Below, in pieces: positions 36,201-41,193 of a stretch of DNA of 41,193 nucleotides; position 1 is the stretch's first letter; each line of letters opens with the position of its first letter. The translations under genes were made by a program, and so were the position numbers. Source of the DNA: CAZSNT01 sp964607765 (GTDB lineage: Bacteria > Verrucomicrobiota > Lentisphaeria > Oligosphaerales > JABHEG01); the NCBI GenBank assembly GCA_964607765.1, contig CAZSNT010000088.1, positions 1 through 41,193 on the forward strand. The letters are read 5' to 3'. The notes beneath the pieces were generated by a model, which was given only the letters and a program-made list of their open reading frames with translations, made no database searches and had not been told where the DNA came from.

Positions 36201-36569
36201 ATCCTGTAGATCCGAACCGACCGACGTGCCGTTGACCAGGAACTCGTAATGGTTGTCTGCCGTAACGAGCGCCCGGGCGGAGATCGGCCGGCCTTTGAGC
36301 GTCACGGTCTTCCCAAGCAGGCAAGTGTATTCGTCCGGATCGCCCGTGTCGGCCCCGTCCCAGATCCACTTGGCCTTTGACAGCCTCGGATGCTGCGCGG
36401 CCTGCAGCACGCAAAGACCGGCCAGGAAGAACGCGACTGCCGCTGCCGCTACGTCGCTCACTACAAACGGCTCGCATCGGCGAGGGCGTGCTTGTGGTGA
36501 GGCACGGAGCGGAGCGGCAGTGCTGTTCTTCGGACTTGACAACGCCATTCCTGTTTGCACGTATTTCAC
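33294..36569 (-). CDS. Hydrazine-synthase-alpha-like dihaem protein with PD40 propeller
   Basis: 1091 residues; the start is uncertain, with GTG at 36569 (overlapping the IclR remnant's stop) or ATG at 36548. A hydrophobic segment (VAAAAVAFFLAGLCVLQA) exports it. Residues about 65-190 form a sandwich like rhamnosidase N-terminal domains (KAKWIWDGADTGDPDEYTC, NHYEFLVNGTSVG). A helical linker and a PD40/TolB-type propeller follow from about 345 (HLYEAGVDGRGLRQITSGKY, LARCDADGKNIYFIS). Two haem c sites, CVGCH (821-825) and CGKCH (872-876), lie in the C-terminal cytochrome module. The architecture matches the hydrazine synthase alpha subunit and its many homologues in non-anammox PVC bacteria, whose function is unknown. 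There are no beta/gamma subunits or other anammox genes here, so hydrazine chemistry is not implied. It is in the exported-sulfatase gene cluster. Confidence 0.88.
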   Translation of the reverse strand: MKYVQTGMALSSPKNSTAAPLRASPQARPRRCEPFVVSDVAAAAVAFFLAGLCVLQAAQHPRLSKAKWIWDGADTGDPDEYTCLLGKTVTLKGRPISARALVTADNHYEFLVNGTSVGSDLQDPEAHWQKVKQHDFVKLLKPGKNSLAVRGKDVGGIGGLAAAFRIEMKRDGKAEVLELATDKSWRVLSPSADAGIAAQPRAVAVLGPMGMAPWGWIAEGLPPRGRAHLAPQEPETRTLTPAEAQSLLEDEWLFQAEGQPLQDRTRQEIQWARELAQRLSQTRRPPGLAAELVKLDDLQRTVDAPGNLSPVEARKLYLDVRRLKRQIFLKDPAIDFSKLVFIDAPLRYPHESMHRVYPQAQLNCVRLLVLDGLHPGGKVRKLTDQVGPGWYWRPDVSFDAKRVLFCFRPEKDRTFHLYEAGVDGRGLRQITSGKYDDLDPIYMPDGRFAFVTNRGGSHARCVVGHPSTVLARCDADGKNIYFISAGNEPEYTPALMPNGQILYTRWEYTDRELMRIQSLWITNPDGTGTSVYWGNQSYWPDMLIEARAIPDDHRIIFSGQGHHNVYNGSIGIVDQRLGYNYPDGLTKVTWDVPWCEVGNGPAERPECAEYHSSGRYSGFKSPYPLSKTLFLVSARRARGKGYRSGGDFKLFFMDIYGNRELVYQGAFSCQYAMPIKPRPVPPVIPDRTKWAGTQKDAGPVAPATFYCTDVYQGVPEVLRGKAKYLRVLQLDYNTMTLGKKIQDTTYHRARPHMHVGPVVSITVNDGVKRIHGEVPIRKDGSCYFHAPRCVPLHFQLLDENHLCLQTMRSFTQVMPGESRGCVGCHATHSTSPANRPSSAVRAGPDQIKPYHWGPDYSISYEHDIQPILDRHCGKCHQGNGPGRKKLDLTLRPSKDAGVFPEPYVTLTLGRKRDLRGHFPRHVEGGIAGTLLPEAQPWRPEHYDTLKPMTILSRTSELIDIARSGKHNKVRITGNDLMLLILWVDTLCPYRGERDLRRMADPDPKHPLFSKSNYPPSDVTVTDVYAESPYRPRMRTAPVINRAYRQDEFPDTESRLPRNATGEILPPIAFDAAGRRIVHSWAGKPAPNPYKR

Positions 36570-36868
36570 CTCGCCAGCCTCGCAGTGACCGCTGTTGCCG
36601 CACGTCGTGTCTGCTCAGCCAAAGCCGGAAGGCGCTTGAGCAGCACCCGGCTCGCCGGGCCGGTCATCACTATGGACGCAACAACGGCTTGTTCCGAATC
36701 GAACACGGGCGCCGCCACACAATTGGCGTCCTGGATCTGTTCACCTTTATCCTCCGCATAGCCGCGCTCACGGACGGTTGCCAGCTCACGCCGCAGCTTC
36801 TCCGGTGTGGTGATCGTTGTTGGCGTATGGGTTGACACTACCTTGCTTCGGTTCGCCGATACAGCCAC
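36566..36868 (-). pseudogene. IclR-family regulator remnant (C-terminal effector domain)
   Basis: About 90 residues match the end of an IclR effector-binding domain: THTPTTITTPEKLRRELATV, RERGYAEDKGEQ, ANCVAAPVFDSEQAVVASIV, TGPASRVLLKRLPALAEQ. The winged HTH and the first half of the effector domain are missing; the similarity starts near 36830 and the upstream sequence belongs to no IclR frame. It cannot bind DNA by itself. The TGA overlaps the likely GTG start of the dihaem gene (GTGA), so the intact IclR gene was probably once translated just ahead of it. Confidence 0.75.
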
Positions 36869-36922
36869 TCCCGTGGCCGCCAGGTCATCCCCGGCGGGGG
36901 CCTGCGGGCTTCTGGAGCGCCT

Positions 36923-37333
36923 CTATTCCTCAACATCCCAAACCTGAAAATCACGGTGGCGTCCGGTAGTACCCCACATCTGACGCAATCCAATGTGGCC
37001 GCTCCCCAACGCGTTGCCGTATCTCTCTTGCAGATCGGATACATAGAACGGCTGGTAGTGCCGCTTCCTGACGTCTCTGTTCCAGACAACCACAATGCCG
37101 CACACTGCGCGGTTCTGCACGCTGAAAACGCGGAACACGTCACTGACCTCGATGAGGGTCGTCTCAATCTTCCTCGCTCCGTCCCCGTTCCTCAGATCCC
37201 GATCCAGAGCGAACTCAAGCTCAATGTACTGACGAGAATGGACGGCCTTGCCGCTCTTCAGTAGCCCGGCTCCCCAGCAAGGGGTGGATGCCAGGCAGAG
37301 CGCGCAAGCCACTAGTGAAGGAATCCCTCTCAT
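36923..37333 (-). CDS. Small secreted protein, possible lectin-fold fragment
   Basis: 136 residues. A signal peptide is clear (MRGIPSLVACALCLASTPCWGAG). Its ATG overlaps the sulfatase stop (ATGA), which supports real translation. The C-terminal stretch GHIGLRQMWGTTGRHRDFQV resembles the last strands of concanavalin-A-like domains (DUF1961/laminarinase-like) that decorate PVC sugar enzymes, but the protein is only about half the size of such a domain. It could be a shortened family member, or a gene cut at its 3' end near the IclR remnant. No catalytic residues can be named. Confidence 0.6.
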   Translation of the reverse strand: MRGIPSLVACALCLASTPCWGAGLLKSGKAVHSRQYIELEFALDRDLRNGDGARKIETTLIEVSDVFRVFSVQNRAVCGIVVVWNRDVRKRHYQPFYVSDLQERYGNALGSGHIGLRQMWGTTGRHRDFQVWDVEE

Positions 37334-38742
37334 CGGCCGTTCACCTCTGCGTGTTTCCCGACGAGGACGGCGGAGTCGAGGAACGGGTCCTCCGTCTCAC
37401 GTCGCCAGTCGCGGAGCAGTGCCTGCATGCGTTTCAGAGTGTCTGCGTGGGCAGGTTCCGAAGCAAGGTCGTGGAACTCCCACGGGTCGGTCTTGAGGTC
37501 GTACAGTTCCCATTCCGGTGGGTTGGCGGCGCGCTCCATGGCGGCACGAGCTGCCGTGCCTTGATAGGCCTCACTCAACGCGGTCACCGGCGAGGTATCG
37601 CCGTCGACCCGAGGGTTGACCCGGAGTTTTCCGGCGAGCAGGTTGTGAATCACCTTGTAGCGGGTGTCGCGAAGCGCGCGCCGCGGAAAGAAGGGGCGCG
37701 GACCGTGTTGATGGAACTCCCCTGCCAGCGTCTTGCGCCATCCGGCGCTGTCGCCGGCTGCGACCGCACGCAGCGAGCGCCCCTGCACATGCTCGGGAAC
37801 GGGCAAGCCGACGGCATCGAGGATGGTGGGCACGATGTCCACCGAGGAGACGAAGGCCTCGCTGACCAGCCCGGGCTGGGACACGCCCGGCCAGCGCACG
37901 ATGAAAGGCACCCGCAGCCCAGCTTCGTAGCAGGTGGTCTTGGCCCGCGCGAAGGGCGGTCCATGGTCGCCGAGGAAGATGACCAAGGTGTTCTCGTCCT
38001 TGCCCGCCGCCTTGAGCTGCTCCATCAACAAGCCGACGCCGATGTCGAGCCGGCGCACGCAGTTGTAGTAGTTCGCTGCCTCTTTGAGCAGCTCGGGACT
38101 CTCCACTTGGTGGAACGGCCAGGCCGGCACGTCGCCAGGCTGCGTCGGCTTTCTCGGCAAGCCATCCATCTGTTGGGCAAACGGATGGTGTGGATCCACG
38201 TAGCTCATCATCAGGAAAAACGGGTTTGACGGCTCCTCGGCGAGGAACTTGCCGGCCGCCTTGGCCATGGCGCGAATCTCGCGAGCACGGTTTGGGCCGA
38301 GGTCGCGGTTGCGATTCGTGTCGAAACGGAAGGCACTCTTGGGATTGACGTGGAGCTTGCCGATGATGCCCGTCCGGTACCCAGCCGCTTTCATCAGAGC
38401 CGGCAGCGTGTGCTTCCGGTATTCCTCCCGCAGCGGCGGATTCGCCGGCTTCGCCAGCCCAATGTGACCATGCGTGTGCGGGTACATACCGGTGAAAATC
38501 GAGGTTCGGGACGGACTGCAGGAGGCCTGGGTTACGTAGGCCGTCTTGAAGCGCACACCCGAGGCGGCGAGGGCGTCGATGTTCGGAGTCTGGATGTGCT
38601 TGTCGCCGTAACAGGACAACTGCAGGCCCAGGTCGTCCGCTGTGATCAGCAGGACATTGGGCTTGTTGCCGCCCATCGCCGGGCAGACGGTCGCGGAGAA
38701 GAGGGCCAAGTAGAGAGCGACACGAGTCATGGTCTTTTTCAC
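37330..38742 (-). CDS. Exported sulfatase (formylglycine type)
   Basis: 470 residues from the GTG at 38742, chosen because GGAGG lies eight bases upstream and it yields a proper signal peptide (MKKTMTRVALYLALFSATVC); the frame is open to 38781. The mature part has PNVLLITADDLGLQLSCYGD (first metal site D36, D37), CSPSR with the formylglycine cysteine at residue 75, IIGKLHVNPKS, YVDPHHPF and VIFLGDHGPPFAR (second metal site). The end reads WELYDLKTDPWEFHDLASEP. Unlike the three cluster-1 sulfatases, it is predicted to act outside the cytoplasm. It is transcribed with the toroid-like gene upstream and overlaps the small secreted gene downstream. Confidence 0.94.
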   Translation of the reverse strand: MKKTMTRVALYLALFSATVCPAMGGNKPNVLLITADDLGLQLSCYGDKHIQTPNIDALAASGVRFKTAYVTQASCSPSRTSIFTGMYPHTHGHIGLAKPANPPLREEYRKHTLPALMKAAGYRTGIIGKLHVNPKSAFRFDTNRNRDLGPNRAREIRAMAKAAGKFLAEEPSNPFFLMMSYVDPHHPFAQQMDGLPRKPTQPGDVPAWPFHQVESPELLKEAANYYNCVRRLDIGVGLLMEQLKAAGKDENTLVIFLGDHGPPFARAKTTCYEAGLRVPFIVRWPGVSQPGLVSEAFVSSVDIVPTILDAVGLPVPEHVQGRSLRAVAAGDSAGWRKTLAGEFHQHGPRPFFPRRALRDTRYKVIHNLLAGKLRVNPRVDGDTSPVTALSEAYQGTAARAAMERAANPPEWELYDLKTDPWEFHDLASEPAHADTLKRMQALLRDWRRETEDPFLDSAVLVGKHAEVNGR

Positions 38743-38861
38743 AGTTACAGCCTCCAGAGATGGGCACACGCTCAACGTCATCCAGCAGGCGCGGCCTTCA
38801 GAACGGCGCCTGCATGGAGCTTTCTCGCTGCTTTGATCCGGACTAAGAAAGACTCACGCGC

Positions 38862-40760
38862 TTACTCGTTGAAATTCAGCATGCGCCTTTCTTCGCCACA
38901 CTGAATGGTCACCACTCCGCTGTCCCATTTCGACTTGACGAAAGGGCTGTCATGGACGTCTTGCGGCGCCAGATTCACGGGAGTTCCATTGATCTCTCCG
39001 ATGCGCGACTTGTCGGCGTAGAATGTGAGTGTGGCGCCACCCAGGCTCTGATAGGTCAGAACCGACCCTTCGAAAGAGAGGCGGCGAGCCGTCAGAGTAT
39101 CCTGAAACGCGGTGAAGCTCTTGTGGTCAACCTTCCGCGCTGCTTCGATGATGACGGGTGTTTCCGTGTCACTGCAGACCAGCCATCGCCCGGCCTCATG
39201 GGCTTCCCAGGCGCTTTCCCCATTTACGATACGTACGCCGACATAAGCGGATTCTGCTTCCGCAAAGAACCACGACCCGTGCTTCACAGGTTCTGACAAG
39301 CCGGCGTTCGAGAAGAAGACCCGCCAGCTTTTGGGCCTTGGAGTCAGTTTCTGCGTGATGGTTGTTCCCTTGCATTGCAGTGACCAGAACCCGTTGATGG
39401 CCTTGTTTGCCTTGTCGTCATAGGGAACTGCGAAGGCACGTGCATCCGGATGTCCTTTGAAGATGACTCCGGCCCACCGGTTCTGACTGCTGATCGCCGC
39501 CCAGTCGCTATCCGGTCTCGCTTCCGTGATCAGCGATCCCATGATGAAGTCGGGCGTGCAGTAAGTATAGCGCAGGATGCCGCCAAAATCGGTCCTCAGC
39601 CGATAGTTCGATGGTCGGTGGTATCCCTTCAGGGCCAACCCCGGGCGTCGCTGCAGTACTTCATAGGGCCCATATCTTCCACGACTTGCGGCGATCTCCA
39701 GAACGACACCAGGGACACGCCAAGACGTCGTCACCGGTGGCACCATGGATAGGTGATAGAGCTTGGCCTCACGGGATCCCACGGCATAGCAGGCCGCAGA
39801 GGGCAGGAATCCACAGGAGCTGAATACCTTCTCCGGATAGCAGCGTGTCTTCGCTCCGCCTGTAACGGCATCGATCTGCTGCTCTGCCCATTGAGCCCAG
39901 TAGAGCTCGAGCAGCTGGCCAGCGCGGCGTTTCAGCACCGGATCGTCACTGAAATCGTAGCAGTCGTACATTGTGTTGATCACGGTACTGGCGTATGAGG
40001 GGGAGTCGATCTCGATGAACATCCCCTTGCGTGCGCGCTGGCGTAGATACTCTTTGACATAAACCGTCCATGCTTGATAGTGCTCCGTCGGTGTCCTGCC
40101 GTCCTTGAACTTCCTATCTCGATAGACCGGCGAATTCCGCAGAATTCCGGAGAACAGCCAGCACGTTGTGAAGTGATTGGCGTGGTGATTCTCCGAGTGA
40201 CGAATCCACCAGGTCTTTGACTCCTTCACGTCCGCTTCTTCGAACTTCGCCTTTTCGTCCGACCACTCCCACATGGTCTTTTCAAGTAAGGCACACGTCT
40301 CTTCGGTGAGCCTGTCTGCGGCCTTCGATCCGCGGGGGCCATAGAGGTAGTAGAGCCGAGCCAACCCACGGCCCGCACTGGGGAAACTGTGGACCTCGAA
40401 GAGAGTCTTTGGGCGTTCCAAGTGGTATTCGCAGAGCTCCCGCACAGCGGCATTCGCCTCATCCAGTTGCTGGTTGAGTACGCAGGTCCTCATAGCGAAC
40501 ATGACAATGGACTGACCGTAGTGACGCGTGAAGTCGCCGCGGCCCTTCCAGTTCTTCTTTATTGTGCCCCGCACCAGCGGCTTGCCCGAATGTCTGGCAA
40601 AGAACTCGTCTCGTCGCTTCTGAATAGTCGAACGCATCTTGGCACTAAGTTGTGCCACCTTTTGCGGATGCACCTGTTCCTCCCTAGCCGTGTAACTCAC
40701 GGCAGCGCCGAAAACGAAGCTAGCAATGAGTTTCGCCGTTCTTGTAATGTGTTGCTCCAT
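38862..40760 (-). CDS. Secreted alpha/alpha-toroid-like carbohydrate-active protein (family unassigned)
   Basis: 632 residues. A weak signal peptide is likely (TAKLIASFVFGAAVSYTA). The N-terminal 370 residues are helical, with WIRHSENHHANHFTTCWLFS around residues 190-209; this ENH motif and its spacing resemble alpha/alpha-toroid polysaccharide lyases and related hydrolases (heparinase II/III-like fold). IEIDSPSYASTVINTMYDCY follows. The second half is beta-rich (FGGILRYTYCTPDFIMGSLI, AWEAHEAGRWLVCSD), as in lyases with a beta-sandwich super-domain. I cannot assign a PL or GH family or be sure of catalysis. It is the promoter-proximal gene of the leftward exported-sulfatase cluster, so a role in attacking a sulfated or uronic-acid polysaccharide is likely. 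Confidence 0.65.
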   Translation of the reverse strand: MEQHITRTAKLIASFVFGAAVSYTAREEQVHPQKVAQLSAKMRSTIQKRRDEFFARHSGKPLVRGTIKKNWKGRGDFTRHYGQSIVMFAMRTCVLNQQLDEANAAVRELCEYHLERPKTLFEVHSFPSAGRGLARLYYLYGPRGSKAADRLTEETCALLEKTMWEWSDEKAKFEEADVKESKTWWIRHSENHHANHFTTCWLFSGILRNSPVYRDRKFKDGRTPTEHYQAWTVYVKEYLRQRARKGMFIEIDSPSYASTVINTMYDCYDFSDDPVLKRRAGQLLELYWAQWAEQQIDAVTGGAKTRCYPEKVFSSCGFLPSAACYAVGSREAKLYHLSMVPPVTTSWRVPGVVLEIAASRGRYGPYEVLQRRPGLALKGYHRPSNYRLRTDFGGILRYTYCTPDFIMGSLITEARPDSDWAAISSQNRWAGVIFKGHPDARAFAVPYDDKANKAINGFWSLQCKGTTITQKLTPRPKSWRVFFSNAGLSEPVKHGSWFFAEAESAYVGVRIVNGESAWEAHEAGRWLVCSDTETPVIIEAARKVDHKSFTAFQDTLTARRLSFEGSVLTYQSLGGATLTFYADKSRIGEINGTPVNLAPQDVHDSPFVKSKWDSGVVTIQCGEERRMLNFNE

Positions 40761-41193
40761 TGCGTCTATACTGCAGACTCATCTCGACTTGAGTATTCTC
40801 AGCGAACTATGAGTAGACGCCAATAATGTCCATCGATTCCCGTGTTCCATGGGATTAGGCGCCATATCTGTCGTGTTTTGCTCAAGTCTGAATATTGTGC
40901 GGCAAACATGCCCCCACAACGACGCAATCCAACGTCTGGCGCGATAGTTCCGCTACCCAATGATTTGTGTTGGTATCAGAGAATGGTAGAACGGATCACC
41001 CTCCAAATCCATCATAGGCGGTTTCATTCAGAGTGGTCAACAGGAAAAACGAAGTGGATGGGACCGGAGGTCGAACTAGGAACTCAGAGGGATAAAAGAA
41101 GGCTATCTGGTTCTTCCGTGCTCTTGATGATCCAGAAACGCAATGATAGCCTGGGTTTGATTCAGTACGTATGCGCGCAGAACAACCTGAGAT
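40761..41193. other. Intergenic region upstream of the toroid-like gene
   Basis: 433 bp to the window edge without a supported gene. It should hold the promoter of the leftward cluster, but no convincing -35/-10 pair stands out. A weak hairpin (ACTCA/TGAGT near 40779-40796) lies just upstream of the gene, and 8-bp arms AGGCTATC/GATAGCCT lie near 41100 and 41144. The latter may mark a structure continuing past the edge. Confidence 0.4.

Noticed and set aside
33294..36569. True hydrazine synthase of an anammox bacterium
   Set aside because: The beta/gamma subunits and other anammox genes are absent. Homologues of this alpha-like protein are common in non-anammox PVC bacteria, and the neighbours are sugar enzymes.

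Overview
The window looks like a contig from a GC-rich (about 60%) PVC-superphylum bacterium: Planctomycetota, Lentisphaerota/Kiritimatiellota or a neighbouring Verrucomicrobiota group. The evidence is the gene mix: four formylglycine-type sulfatases, a DUF1549/DUF1553 plus DUF1501 pair, PPC-domain surface proteins, a planctomycete-style FecR protein, a PQQ/DUF1080 giant protein and a hydrazine-synthase-alpha-like dihaem protein. No rRNA, tRNA, CRISPR array or intact transposase is visible.

Region 1 (1-13373, minus strand) is one tight gene cluster read leftward. In transcription order it holds an ADP-ribosylglycohydrolase-like protein, a sulfatase, a GH127-like enzyme, two more sulfatases, an 1819-residue multidomain secreted protein, and the start of a gene that runs off the left edge. 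Several junctions are 4-bp ATGA/GTGA overlaps. A divergent AraC-type regulator (13457-14329) faces it across 83 bp. This looks like a regulated utilisation locus for a sulfated glycan. The sulfatases and GH127 here lack signal peptides, so processing is probably intracellular.

Region 2 (14458-18180) is a scar zone: a ParB/KorB-like helix-turn-helix ORF, then a FecR gene missing its N-terminus and frameshifted at a run of eight C/G. This is joined head-to-head to a cadherin-type gene that also lacks its N-terminus. Region 3 (18181-26857, plus) is an operon of DUF1549/DUF1553, a Tat-exported DUF1501 protein, two tandem PPC paralogues and a double-Rid-fold protein.

Region 4 (26858-28445) holds a second copy of the ParB/KorB-like ORF, about 80% identical to the first, followed by about 1 kb of palindromic intergenic sequence with a GIY-YIG nuclease remnant. 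Region 5 (28446-32832, plus) encodes an oligopeptide-type ABC importer whose solute-binding protein and first permease are fused in one chain. A second permease follows, with no ATPase gene. A roughly 270-bp MITE-like palindromic element (33001-33271) separates it from region 6.

Region 6 (33294-40760, minus) is read leftward: a secreted alpha/alpha-toroid-like protein, an exported sulfatase, a small secreted protein, an IclR-regulator remnant and the dihaem HZS-alpha-like protein. The window thus has two sulfatase loci, one apparently cytoplasmic and one exported. Each is paired with a PD40 beta-propeller protein, and only the second of these keeps its cytochrome module.
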